A stretch of 64,000 nt of DNA from Linum tenue. Its lineage: Eukaryota > Streptophyta > Magnoliopsida > Malpighiales > Linaceae. Of the stretch, positions 20,878 through 31,454 are shown one piece after another. The notes under the pieces are model-generated. The model did not search any database. It was not told where the DNA came from and worked only from the letters and a program-made list of their open reading frames with translations. The DNA lies in the NCBI GenBank assembly GCA_946122785.1, contig CAMGYJ010000010.1, forward strand, positions 13,305,467 to 13,369,466. The letters are read 5' to 3'. Made by a program: the position numbers and the translations under genes. The stretch's first letter is position 1. The number at the start of each line of letters is the position of its first letter.

Positions 20878-23001
20878 GCGGTACATGGGATACTTCTGGC
20901 AGTGTCCCCATCACGGCTTCAGCGATGCTTTCACAGTGGGGAACTTCTACAGTGCCATCACCCAGACAGCCAGAGGGTGATCGAGTCTCTATGCCCAGGA
21001 GGGGATATCCTTACTAAGACTCCACCCGAGCTGAACCAGATGATCAGTACTTTGGCTGCCCGCGATCATTCTTGGGGACAGAGCAGCAGGGGCAGGAATG
21101 CCCGGGACCGGGGTGTGCATGCTATTGAGGCCAGATCTGGGTTAGAGCAGCAGGTGGCTGAGTTGGTGCAGACACTGAAGCAGCCTAACAGTCTCCTTCC
21201 GGGCCGAGGTGTAGTTGCGCCTCCAGTAGCTCAGTGCCAGTGGTGTGAGAGTCCAAACCATCTGGTGGAGGACTGCCAGGCTATGCGGGAGTCCTCTACT
21301 CCCCAAGAACAGTTGGTCTTCATCGCCAATGCTCGGCGCCTCGATCCATACAGTAACACATACAATGAGGGATGGCGCCAGCACCCCAACCTCGCCTGGA
21401 GCAACAACACCAATAAACCACCTGGTTTCCCAGCACCAGCAGGTGGTTTTCAGCAGAGGCAGCCTTTCCAGGCTAGACAGGTGCAGCCTTTCCAGCAGCC
21501 CCAGCGTCAGTATGCCGAGCCAGCAGCAGCGCCAGCTCCCGATAATCAGATGACCGAGCTGAAGAACGTTTTGGCGGCATTCATGACCACCAGCCAGGCG
21601 AATATCACGAGGATGGATCAGGCCATAGCTTCACTGGAGGCAGGACAGAGGAACCAGGGTGCCATTCTGCAAGATTTGCAGAACCAGGTTGGAGCCATTG
21701 CTCGCCAGATTAATACTCGGGCCCCGGGGACTCTACCTGCCACCACCATCCCTAATCCACGGGACCCGCATGAGACCGCACATGCCATTTTCACCTTGAG
21801 CGGCAGGCCTACATCAGCTGATCCTGCCTCGACTAGGCAGGAGGAACCACTACCTGCTTCAGCACTTCCAGCCGGTGATACAGAAGTGCGGGTGGAGAAG
21901 GAAGCCCCTGCTCCCAAGCCACAACCAGTGGTGAAGGAGCACGTACCCCAGCTTCCCTTCCCCACTCGCCTTCACAAAGACAAGCTGGAGACTGAGTTTG
22001 CCCATTTTATGGCAATGTTGAAGCAGCTCAACATCAGCGTACCATTTGTGGAGGCACTGTCGAAGATGCCCAAGTACGCTAAGTTCATGAAGGATCTCTG
22101 CACCAACAAGAAGAAACTTGGGGATCTCTCGACAGTGCTGCTGAGCGAGGAGTGTTCTGCTATCCTGCAGAACAAGCTGCCAGAGAAGCGCAAAGACCCA
22201 GGGAGTTTCACTATCCCTCTTGTTATTGGCAGCATGCATGTAGGAAAGTCCTTGGCGGACCTAGGAGCTAGCATTAATGTCATGCCATATAAATTGTTCA
22301 AAAAGCTAGACCTAGGTGAACTTAGCCCTACTAGGATGAGCATTCAGCTAGCTGATCGTTCTGTGGTGCATCCTAGGGGTATCATAGAAGATTTGCTTGT
22401 TAATGTGGGTGCATTCACATATCCTGTTGATTTTGTTATTCTGGATATAAATGATGATGTTGATGTGCCTTTGATTCTAGGTAGACCGTTTCTTGCCACC
22501 GCCAAGGCACTGATTGATGTGCATGATGGTAAACTGATCTTGCGTGCTGGAAATGAACAGGCTATTTTTCCTGTGACTGACTTTGATCAATGTGCTATGA
22601 TTTCTGTATCGCCTGTGCATGCTATTTCTGATCAGGTACACGAGCCTGTCGTGTATCCTTCTGCACCTCTCATTTTGCAGGACCCGCCTATCATTCCTTC
22701 GCCGCCACTCCATCCAGTCTCGCCTCCGAACAAAAAGCTCAAGGAGGAGTGGCGGCCGAAGCCGCAGGTGGCTAAGCCTGCACGGAAGAAGAGTGGAGAC
22801 CACTATGAGCTGGTCCCACCCCCAGCACCACGACCACCCTGGCCATCCGAGTACTCACTCGCCTGCATCTTGCCGGATGGCTAGGTCGAGCTGACCTCTG
22901 CTGGTGGTTGTAACCGTCGGGTGCACGGTCACCACCTGAAGCTGTACCTCAAGAGCGACGTGGATCCGCTCTTGGAGGCACCTGTTCCTGCACCTCCCTG
23001 A
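20878..23001 (+). pseudogene. Element I gag C-terminal part, protease and integrase-like tail
   Basis: It resumes the gag codon interrupted at 15524. A one-base deletion near 20970 moves the frame. From there the frame is open to a TAG at 22882-22884 (CAG in element A), then on to the TGA at 22999-23001. In order: the end of the capsid region, the zinc knuckle CQWCESPNHLVEDCQAMR (C-x2-C-x4-H-x4-C), the NTYNEGWRQHPNLAWS block, a Gln/Pro-rich linker, and the protease with LADLGAS near 22252 and PLILGRPFLATA. A proline-rich linker follows, then a tail ending VHGHHLKLYL that resembles the integrase C-terminus of element IV. RT, RNase H and the integrase core are missing, exactly as in element A. 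Apart from two lesions the coding potential is well kept. Confidence 0.85.
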
Positions 23002-23015
23002 GTATCCGCCATGGG

Positions 23016-23064
23016 CGTCCTGCTAAAAGACGGTAAAGAAGCGCTTGTGGGGAGGCAACCCCAC
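23016..23064 (+). other. Post-stop tandem hairpins of element I
   Basis: CGTC/GACG (23016-23032) and GTGGGG-AGGCAA-CCCCAC (23047-23064), directly after the gag-PR-tail stop. Confidence 0.65.
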
Positions 23065-23230
23065 CACGGTTTGCATTTTCTTTTCCCTTTTTCTGAGTTT
23101 TTGGTGTCGTGTCGAGTCAGTTGCATGTCTGTATTGAAGTTCGGTCGTCGTTGATGCCTCGATTTGGTGTTTTCGTGCAGGAGAGGTTGAAAATTTGGGA
23201 AAAAATGATTTTTTGGCCGAAAAGAGGGAA

Positions 23231-23570
23231 ATACCCGGTCGTGGGCCAAAATACCCGACCGGGTATTTTCGGCTCACGCCCGGGGCACCCTCTGTTTCTC
23301 GGGGGGGAAAAAAGTGAAATACCCGACCCCGTCCCAAAAATACCCGACCGGGTATTTTTGGTTCGCGGCCGGGTATTCCCCCTACCCTGAACGCCGCGTT
23401 TAATGATAATACCCGACCCTGATTCAAAAATACCCGGCCGGGTATTTTTGACTCGAGGCCGGGTATATTCTTCCCTATGGAACGCAGCGTTTGTGAAAAC
23501 CCGGTCGAAGACGCCTAAATACCCGACCGGGTATTCCTGAGTCCCGACCGGGTATTTTTCCTATTTAAAG
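23231..23570 (+). promoter_or_regulatory. Element I internal palindrome array and TATA-like box
   Basis: At least five copies of AATACCCG-AC/GC-CGGGTATT and many half-sites lie between 23231 and 23557, the same palindrome as in the element's LTR (13562-13757). CCTATTTAAAGG at 23560-23571 follows. About 330 bases further comes a donor-like CCAG/GTGTGT (GT at 23905). This looks like a second, internal promoter for the env-position ORF. Confidence 0.6.
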
Positions 23571-23654
23571 GAAACCCCCGGCCATTTTCTCTCTCTACCC
23601 TCATTTTTTCCAAATCTTCCCTCTCTCTACTCTCAAACACTCTCCCCTCTCTCC

Positions 23655-23768
23655 TCTTAGGGCCGCCGCCGGCAGCCATTCAGAGTCGCCGGCCGCCGCG
23701 CCGCCGCCGCCGGCCACCCTCCGCCGCCGCCGCCGCCGCCGCGCCGCCCTCCGCCGCCGCCGCCGGTC
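23655..23768. repeat. GCC-rich simple repeat
   Basis: Imperfect CCG/GCC trinucleotide stretch in the untranslated region after the internal promoter. Arginine/alanine-rich ORFs read through it are artefacts of the repeat. Confidence 0.8.
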
Positions 23769-23904
23769 GCCGTACGTTTTCCGGCGACTTTCCGGCGATT
23801 CGCAGGCCATTTTCCGGCGAGTCTCCGGGGCGATTTTTTTCGGCCCCCTGGCGTCCCCTCACCCCCTCTTCGAGTCCTAGCTACGGTCCTCCTTGTGTTT
23901 CCAG

Positions 23905-24230
23905 GTGTGTTTCCTGTTCATTTCTAGTTTATGGAAAATCGGACTGTAGATTCTAGGACCGAGAACTGTGGTTGCCTGACTGATTTAGAGTAGGGTGAGG
24001 GACGACTTGAGTTTGCATAGTTGTATATGTGGTCGATGTTCTGCCCGGGTGCTTATTGTGGTTTATTTTGTGATTCTTCCTTGAAATCCGGTTGAGTTGC
24101 TTGCAATTCAACCGGCTGTGCTTAAATTGCTCGCCTAGGTGAGCTTAAGTGTGGGGGAAGTGCTGACCCCATCCCGTTGGTCCTGACAGTGTATTTTCTT
24201 GGCTCCACCTTTGTTTTGTTGTTTGTGCAG
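23905..24230 (+). other. Predicted leader intron before the env-position ORF
   Basis: Donor-like CCAG/GTGTGT, and acceptor TTGTTTGTGCAG/G four bases before the ATG. The purine tract CTTAAGTGTGGGGG lies inside at 24144. Element IV has the same arrangement (43986-44480). It is a prediction from splice-site consensus only. Confidence 0.4.
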
Positions 24231-24234
24231 GATC

Positions 24235-25674
24235 ATGTCCCTCGATCATGCCTTTGTGCAGGGCTTGAGCCTACACCGGGAGTACGCGGACCAGTTCCGC
24301 AAGGTGATCCGGGGGACGCTGGAGAAACACCACCACCTCGAGTGGGCAGTGTTCGAGCAGCTCCACTGCTTGCAGGAGCTCAGCACCGCCATCAGCCACC
24401 CCGATTGGCGGACACTTCTTGCCATTGACGAGCCCACCTACACGGAGCTGGTGTGGGAGTTCTACACCACGTTCGAGTACGACAAGAAGAAGCCTCGGGA
24501 CGCCCATGCAGTGAAGTTCCGGTTGGGTGGCCGTCCCCGACAGCTGACCATTGACGGGTTGGCCTCAGCATTGGGGATCGAGTACAACCCGTTCGATGGC
24601 CACACGGTCGAGCTCCCGAACCCGCCCGACTGGCACCAGGATCATTTCTACAGAAAGGTCGTCAGGTTCGCCTATCGGGATGACTTCTTCGTGGCTGGCA
24701 AGACCTACGTCAGCACCCTCAGGCCGGAGTGGCACATTCTGAACCTGCTCATCACCCGCTCCATCGTCCCCAACGCCACCGGCTCGCACAAGGTCCCGAA
24801 GCAGGTCCTGTACGCCATGTCCTGTATGGGGGATCCGGAGGACATGCTCCACTTGGGATCTTTCGTGGCCACCACATTCTCTCGAGTCCGCGGGAATCCT
24901 ACCCACCTTTTCTGTGGTCCTCTGATCACCTGATTGGCCCGCCACTTCGGGATCAGCTTCGAGGGGCTTCACGATGCGACCGAGCAGGGCGGCTCCGCAC
25001 CCCTCAGCCGGGACGTGCTCCACAGTGCACGCCTCCTGGCCACTGACGACATCCGCACCTGGGTGGATGGGCTCTCTATGCCCCCCGAGGAGGTTGTGGA
25101 TCTTGATGAGGACGAGGAGGATGATGACTACGTAGGCGAGGAGGTCGATGAGGACGCCGATGATGATGATGACGGCGCCATGGATGCCGATGAGCCGGAG
25201 CCCCCGCTCTCCCCGCCTGGGGATCTTCAGCCTCGACGGAGACCAGTGAGGGGTGAGTCCTCCTCTGGTCCTTCTGGTCCGTCGATGGACTTCTTCACGG
25301 AGCAGTTCCAGCAGATGGGGCTCCAGTTCCAGCAGCTCGGTCTTCAGAACCAGCAGCTCATGGACCATCAGGTCCAGTTTTACCAGCAGTATTCGGCCCA
25401 CCAGGCCGAGTACCGGTCCAAGATGACGGGCGTTGATGAGCGCCTCGGCCGATTGGAGACCCACATGGGACACACTACTGCTCTCATCGAGCGAGAGAGA
25501 GATCGAGGCCGCCGTCTGATGGAGTATTCCGAGCATCTGCTCCAGGCTTGCCACCCTCCTGCGGAGCACCACTGGACCACCCGGTGGGAGCATTCACCGC
25601 CACGGCAGCCACCGGATGATGGCGTCGACGACCTTATGGATCAGATTGATTTCTCCGGTCTCGGAGGGCCCTAG
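24235..25674 (+). pseudogene. Env-position ORF of element I (Athila ORF-1-like), one nonsense codon
   Basis: The ATG at 24235 comes right after the acceptor-like site, and the homologous ORF of element IV starts at the equivalent point. One frame is open for 480 codons except for the TGA at 24931-24933, which stands where element IV has an arginine codon. Residues 1-230 form the conserved domain (WRTLLAIDEPTYTELVWEF, VKFRLGGRPRQLTIDGLA), which I compare with the Athila ORF-1 family. About 285-325 is strongly acidic. About 345-430 is Gln-rich and helical (QFQQLGLQNQQLMDHQ), typical of a coiled coil, and the C-terminus is acidic. I see no signal peptide or membrane-spanning segment, so a fusion-type envelope role is doubtful. 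The function is unknown. Confidence 0.75.
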
Positions 25675-25957
25675 GGGCATGTTTTGAGAGTTTTTATCTG
25701 TGTCAGCATGCAGACTGTCTGTTTTGTGTCGGTTTTTGTTTCTTTTCATTCTGGATTCTGTACTATTGGGCTGACCGTTGGACCTAACGTATGTGTTTGA
25801 GCTTTTTGGTCTCTTTTAGCTCTGCCTGTGTTCCCGACTGGTCCTCTGTCCCGTCCGTCCCATGCCGACTGGTCCATTTCCAGTCTCCTGCCGTCTGTGC
25901 ATACCGGTAACATCGTTCCCCTTTCCTTCCCTCTTCTCCATTGAGGGCAATGTCGAT

Positions 25958-26058
25958 CTTAAGTGTGGGGGGGATGTTTATCTTTTGACTGCATTAGCTC
26001 TGTTTGTGTTCTTGGAGCCTAGTCCACTGTCCAAATCTTACGATTTGAGGGCTCCAAG
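25958..26058 (+). other. Internal purine tract and bipartite hairpin of element I
   Basis: CTTAAGTGTGGGGGGG starts at 25958. CTTGGAGCC (26011-26019) pairs with GGCTCCAAG (26050-26058). The inner stem is CAAATC/GATTTG with loop TTAC. Confidence 0.65.
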
Positions 26059-26103
26059 TACTGCTGTTTGATCATATTGGCACTGTGTTTTGATGGATGA
26101 ATT

Positions 26104-28763
26104 GATTGGTTTTCGGATTAATGCATGACAACTTGTTTGCGACTAGGACAACCTATGATGAGGACTGAGATGTGCAGTAAAACGATGTAGGGGTTCAGTT
26201 TGTCAACTGTTTGCTTGCCAACTGTGACTTGATCTGACTTGATCTGATTACTTGTCCTTGACAGTCGTTTATGCATCTAGTTCAGGGTATCAGAATGTGA
26301 GATAGAGCATATAGGTAGCCATGTGAGATTTGAGCCTGCTCGTTTCTTTCTTGTGCGATAGATCCCTCTTCCATGATGTGCAGCATTCACGTTGTCACTA
26401 GCTAAGATGATGGGGGCATAGGATTAGCCCACGCCCAAAAACTGACTGTCCTGATGTGTCATATCCCCTAGTCAGCCCCTTTGAGCCGTGTGTTATCCTT
26501 TCTTTTGGTTTATAATGAAAAAAATCACCCTTGTTGCATCTTTTAGAAGGTTCCACAGAGTGGTTTTTACATATTCTCTGCTGTCTCTGCTAAAGTCTAT
26601 GTGAGTGTTGGAGGTAGTGCTTAAAAGTTGGGCAGGTGTTTGAAATTTATGCAGAAGTGGTGGCTCTCTTAAGAAATGAAAAGAAAAACAAAGCAAAAAT
26701 TTGAAAGCAAAAGAGAGCCACTACCAAAAATCTGAATAATGCCCAGTAAGCAGTGTTTCTTAGCAGTCTGGCTTGGAAATGCTGATGTTTATGCCTCCTT
26801 CGCTCTTGTGCTCTTAAGATATTGAGTAATGCAGAATAGCAGAAAGAAAATACCGGGTTGTTTGACTGTGATTGTGTGTTTGGAAAATGTGGAACCTTTT
26901 GCTATGAATACTTCCACCACCTAAAAGGCCTTTTCCCCATGTCCAAGACCCTAGCCAGTCATTTGAACCTGTGTCTAAGACCTCCTGATTGGTTTTCGGA
27001 TTAATGCATGACAACTTGTTTGCGACTAGGACAACCTATGATGAGGACTGAGATGTGCAGTAAAATGATGTAGGGGTTCAGTTTGTCAACTGTTTGCTTG
27101 CCAACTGTGACTTGATCTGACTTGATCTGATTACTTGTCCTTGACAGTCGTTTATGCATCTAGTTCAGGGTATCAGAATGTGAGATAGAGCATATAGGTA
27201 GCCATGTGAGATTTGAGCCTGCTCGTTTCTTTCTTGTGCGATAGATCCCTCTTCCATGATGTGCAGCATTCACGTTGTCACTAGCTAAGATGATGGGGGC
27301 ATAGGATTAGCCCACGCCCAAAAACTGACTGTCCTGATGTGTCATATCCCCTAGTCAGCCCCTTTGAGCCGTGTGTTATCCTTTCTTTTGGTTTATAATG
27401 AAAAAAATCACCCTTGTTGCATCTTTTAGAAGGTTCCACAGAGTGGTTTTTACATATTCTCTGCTGTCTCTGCTAAAGTCTATGTGAGTGTTGGAGGTAG
27501 TGCTTAAAAGTTGGGCAGGTGTTTGAAATTTATGCAGAAGTGGTGGCTCTCTTAAGAAATGAAAAGAAAAACAAAGCAAAAATTTGAAAGCAAAAGAGAG
27601 CCACTACCAAAAATCTGAATAATGCCCAGTAAGCAGTGTTTCTTAGCAGTCTGGCTTGGAAATGCTGATGTTTATGCCTCCTTCGCTCTTGTGCTCTTAA
27701 GATATTGAGTAATGCAGAATAGCAGAAAGAAAATACCGGGTTGTTTGACTGTGATTGTGTGTTTGGAAAATGTGGAACCTTTTGCTATGAATACTTCCAC
27801 CACCTAAAAGGCCTTTTCCCCATGTCCAAGACCCTAGCCAGTCATTTGAACCTGTGTCTAAGACCTCCTGATTGGTTTTCTGATTAATGCATGACAACTT
27901 GTTTGCGACTAGGACAACCTATGATGAGGACTGAGATGTGCAGTAAAACGATGTAGGGGTTCAGTTTGTCAACTGTTTGCTTGCCAACTGTGACTTGATC
28001 TGACTTGATCTGATTACTTGTCCTTGACAGTCGTTTATGCATCTAGTTCAGGGTATCAGAATGTGAGATAGAGCATATAGGTAGCCATGTGAGATTTGAG
28101 CCTGCTCGTTTCTTTCTTGTGCGATAGATCCCTCTTCCATGATGTGCAGCATTCACGTTGTCACTAGCTAAGATGATGGGGGCATAGGATTAGCCCACGC
28201 CCAAAAACTGACTGTCCTGATGTGTCATATCCCCTAGTCAGCCCCTTTGAGCCGTGTGTTATCCTTTCTTTTGGTTTATAATGAAAAAAATCACCCTTGT
28301 TGCATCTTTTAGAAGGTTCCACAGAGTGGTTTTTACATATTCTCTGCTGTCTCTGCTAAAGTCTATGTGAGTGTTGGAGGTAGTGCTTAAAAGTTGGGCA
28401 GGTGTTTGAAATTTATGCAGAAGTGGTGGCTCTCTTAAGAAATGAAAAGAAAAACGAAAGAAAAACAAAGCAAAAATTTGAAAGCAAAAGAGAGCCACTA
28501 CCAAAAATCTGAATAATGCCCAGTAAGCAGTGTTTCTTAGCAGTCTGGCTTGGAAATGCTGATGTTTATGCCTCCTTCGCTCTTGTGCTCTTAAGATATT
28601 GAGTAATGCAGAATAGCAGAAAGAAAATACCGGGTTATTTGACTGTGATTGTGTGTTTGGAAAATGTGGAACCTTTTGCTATGAATACTTCCACCACCTA
28701 AAAGGCCTTTTCCCCATGTCCAAGACCCTAGCCAGTCATTTGAACCTGTGTCTAAGACCTCCT
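26104..28763 (+). repeat. Three tandem copies of an 883-bp unit
   Basis: Unit starts at 26104, 26987 and 27870; the third copy is 894 bp because of an 11-bp purine-rich insertion near 28450. The copies are nearly identical. Element IV has a single copy (46343-47222). Each unit carries the A-rich-loop hairpin (26657-26724, 27540-27607, 28423-28501), with 14-bp arms and one G-U pair. Confidence 0.92.
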
Positions 28764-29239
28764 GATTAGTTAGTGGTAACACCCCATATGTGAACTCTAG
28801 CATTTAGAGGCTGCCATCATGGTGAAGAGATGATAGGGATTGAGAGAAATAGCATGCGCATCTTTCGCATCAGATTGTCCTGACCCCACTGGTCGAGAGT
28901 GAGTGATTCATTTTCATTTTCTATATGCTCTTGTACCCCGGTGAGGACCTAGATTGCTCGGTCTCTATTCTGATGTCTTGAGTTGGATGCATGAGTTGAC
29001 TGTTTTGAGTAAGTGGTTGAATCAAGTTTAGGTTGGCCAGTGAACAGAAGGGAGACTCTTCCTTTACTCGATTTGCTGCACTCGAATGTCCTTTGTGGTG
29101 GTTGTCCAGGTTGTTATTGAGGTTGTGCATGTATTGATGTTTGAAACCCAGTGCGATTCGCGTGTGCTGTGCCTTTATGACTTGTCCCCAATGTTGGTTG
29201 ATTGAAATATGTAAGCTTACCTAGTGTCTGACTTGGTTT

Positions 29240-29276
29240 GCTTGGGGACAAGCAAACGGTTAAGTGTGGGGGAGTT
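29240..29276 (+). other. Tetraloop hairpin and polypurine tract of element I
   Basis: GCTTG-GGGA-CAAGC at 29240-29253, then TTAAGTGTGGGGGAG next to the 3' LTR. Confidence 0.8.
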
Positions 29277-30615
29277 TGATAGACCGATAATTATACATGT
29301 TTTTACCCCTATTCTGAGGCCGTTTGTGACGAGGAATCTCGTGTTTTAAGCCGATTTCACGCTAGGTTGTGTGTTTATGTCATACTTCAGGTCCCGGCGT
29401 TGGAATCGAGGCGGAGAAACGAGTTCTGGGTCGAAAGGAGCAAAGTTGGGACGGATAGGGCTGAAGGAGGGAAATACCCGGTCAGGTGGCCAAATACCCG
29501 ACCGGGTATTCACCACTTTTGGGCGCCCGAGAAGCAGAGAGGGGCCCGGGCACAGCAGCAAAATCCCCGGTCGGGGATTATGGCGATTGACCGGGGATTT
29601 TTCCCTTAAGCTAAACGGTGCGCTGCAGAGATACCCGATCGAAACCCAAAATACCCGACCGGGTATTTCGACCGGGTATCGCGACCAGGCAGCTGATTTA
29701 AGGAGGAAGAAGGCCAACATTGAAGGGTTCCGAGTTTTTGAGAGAGAAATCGATTCCTAGAGAGAGAAAGCGACGAACCAGAGTTCCCAAGCGCCATAGA
29801 TCGATCTTCAACACCATTGGAGCCCGTCTTGAGCTTGGAGAAGTGCGATTAAACGTCCAGGAGCAGGAATCCGACTTCACAGTATGATTTCCGTGTCCGA
29901 ATCTGCTTTTGCTTCCTTCTCTATGGAGTAGTTTCCCCATTCATCTGGGTATGGAGAACCCTAGATTTGTATGCTAGGTCTGATTGTATGAACCCAAGTA
30001 CAGAGTTTGTGAATTGATTATATTCGATTGAGGTTTGAATGATTGAATGACTTGAATCCTGATCAAATTCCTGTTGTTTCTGCTTTAACCTAGAATGAGA
30101 ATATCTGCCTAGGTTGATAGAGTATCCTTAATCGAAGGTGGCGAATTGGTGACTTTAGTCGAGAAGCCAATTCGCTATTCTGTACCGAAGTTAATTCGGT
30201 AGTGGAGGTTTGGTTCATTAGGGCCTCAATCTGTTTACTCCGGTGGAGGTTAGTCGCCCGCTAGAGACTCAGATTGAGAGGGTCTGGAGACCTTTAGTCG
30301 AGACTTCAGGCTAATTGAGAACCTTCCGCAGTATAACTTTCATGAAAACTGAACTTGGTAATTACAATCCGACTTAACTGCAGTCTAGGGGGAACCATAC
30401 CCGGGTGACCTCTCTTGACTTGACAACAAACCGTTTACTTGCTTTGTGTTTTGTTTGCTTGAGTTGCACTAAAAGTTCACCGCTAAATAACAAGAATTCA
30501 CCGAGTAGTCATCACATCTAGGACCCGGGTTGACATTAAAACCCGACCCGCTATACTACGCTTTAGGAAGTGGTTATACTTGGCCATTTTCTAGGGTGAC
30601 AGTAACAGCGAGTCA
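29277..30615 (+). repeat. Element I 3' LTR
   Basis: 1339 bp, copy of 13366-14691 with about eight substitutions and a 13-bp extra half-palindrome near 29665. CCTAG follows. Confidence 0.9.
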
Positions 30616-31340
30616 CCTAGCATGGAGTACTCCCTTCTTTCCCTTGGATGTTTTTAAACTCTAGCTACAATTATGTGAATGCTTGCATGAATTGAATGAT
30701 TTGTGTGTGGTTGTGTTTAATGTGAATGTGGAGGTATTATTCATGAATGATTGTGTTGTGTGAAAGCCTATCAATCTAATTGCCATTCTAATCTAAGTAG
30801 AGAGAGAACCCATCTTCCTTTCTTTGAAAGAGTCTTAAATGCTGGGTTTTCTTCAGCAATTCATTGTCTCCTAGTGAGGTTAATTCAGGGCAAACCTCCT
30901 ATTTTGTATTATCACCTAGGGTTTGGTTGTGGGAAGCCGTCCGAACTCCGATTCAAGGGTAAAGTCTAACCATTCCTTAGTCAATAGGTTGAGAGGGTCG
31001 CATTAGTGGCTTGGATCGTATCTCATTCCCTGCGGTTTATAATCCCCTCACCACACACAAGCATTTGATCCATTAAGTCGTAATTGTTAGCTAGGGGGAG
31101 CAATACTCGGGTGAAGCTTTCTCAATTAATGTCAAAACCATTTCATCTTTGCAAAGTACTTTAGCTTTAGATCTTCCTTTTCACCAAAACTATCTGCTAG
31201 ATAATGTTTCAAAATATCGATGTAGCGGTACATGGGCCGGCCCGTGTTGATTTTTAATCATACTTGCCCTATATTGCACCCATCTATGGTTTATACTTTG
31301 GCCTTAGGTGGGATTTTATTGTGATAGTCAAAGCGAGTCA
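30616..31340 (+). repeat. Element III 3' LTR, right part
   Basis: Continues the LTR from 13365 after the duplicated CCTAG and matches the second half of the LTR copy at 31455-32887. It ends AAGCGAGTCA. A minus-strand Copia fragment lies directly next to it. Confidence 0.8.
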
Positions 31341-31454
31341 GCTTCACTCCTTTCAGCACCTTTCTTGAACCTTTGCAGACATACATGACTCCACCTCTTC
31401 CCTTAAAACTGAGGCCCTTGTTGTCGAAAAGACTCAAGGATATCAGATTCCTCC
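31341..31454 (-). pseudogene. Copia protease to pre-integrase fragment
   Basis: Minus-strand translation reads RRNLISLSLFDNKGLSFKG then GGVMYVCKGSRKVLKG. This matches the conserved Copia block between protease and integrase (RNLISLGxLDxKGYSFK, GGVxKVSKGSxVVxKG). The frame is open over this short piece. It directly continues, with some loss, the protease fragment on the other side of the inserted LTR at 31455-32887. Confidence 0.7.

Larger units (their letters stand above)
25675..29239 (+). other. Element I non-coding 3' region
   Basis: No supported gene. It includes the purine tract and bipartite hairpin (25958-26058), a large tandem repeat (26104-28763) and sequence homologous to 47223-47698 of element IV. 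ORFs repeating on the minus strand simply reflect the tandem repeat. Confidence 0.7.
13366..30615 (+). mobile_element. Element I: non-autonomous Athila-like element (gag-PR and env-position ORF, no RT/INT)
   Basis: LTRs run TGATAGACCG to CGAGTCA at both ends. The target duplication CCTAG lies at 13361-13365 and 30616-30620. Order: LTR, primer site, gag-protease (split by element II), post-stop hairpins, internal palindrome array, env-position ORF, purine tract and hairpin, a threefold 883-bp tandem repeat, polypurine tract, LTR. RT, RNase H and the integrase core are absent. The two LTRs differ by about eight substitutions and one 13-bp indel, counted by eye. Confidence 0.9.
8937..31340 (+). 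mobile_element. Element III: Athila-like fragment with 3' LTR, containing element I
   Basis: The left end is truncated inside gag. Next come a protease fragment, an abrupt join to post-pol sequence near 10778, an internal palindrome array with TATA box, a non-coding 3' region and a 3' LTR from 12790. The LTR is split by element I between 13365 and 30616 and ends CGAGTCA at 31340. RT, RNase H, integrase and the env-position ORF are missing, but the internal array that normally precedes that ORF remains. Confidence 0.75.

Noticed and set aside
23231..23560. The spaced palindromes could be taken for a CRISPR array
   Set aside because: Spacing is irregular, units are palindromic and vary, there are no cas genes, and the context is a plant retroelement.
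23601..23862. Arginine/alanine-rich minus-strand ORFs
   Set aside because: Produced by the GCC trinucleotide repeat.
24565..25593. 342-codon minus-strand ORF
   Set aside because: It is the antisense shadow of the env-position ORF; codon pattern and conservation favour the plus strand.
26493..28803. Minus-strand ORFs of 66-81 codons repeated three times
   Set aside because: They repeat only because the DNA unit is tandemly triplicated; no domain, and the element IV copy differs in frame and ends.
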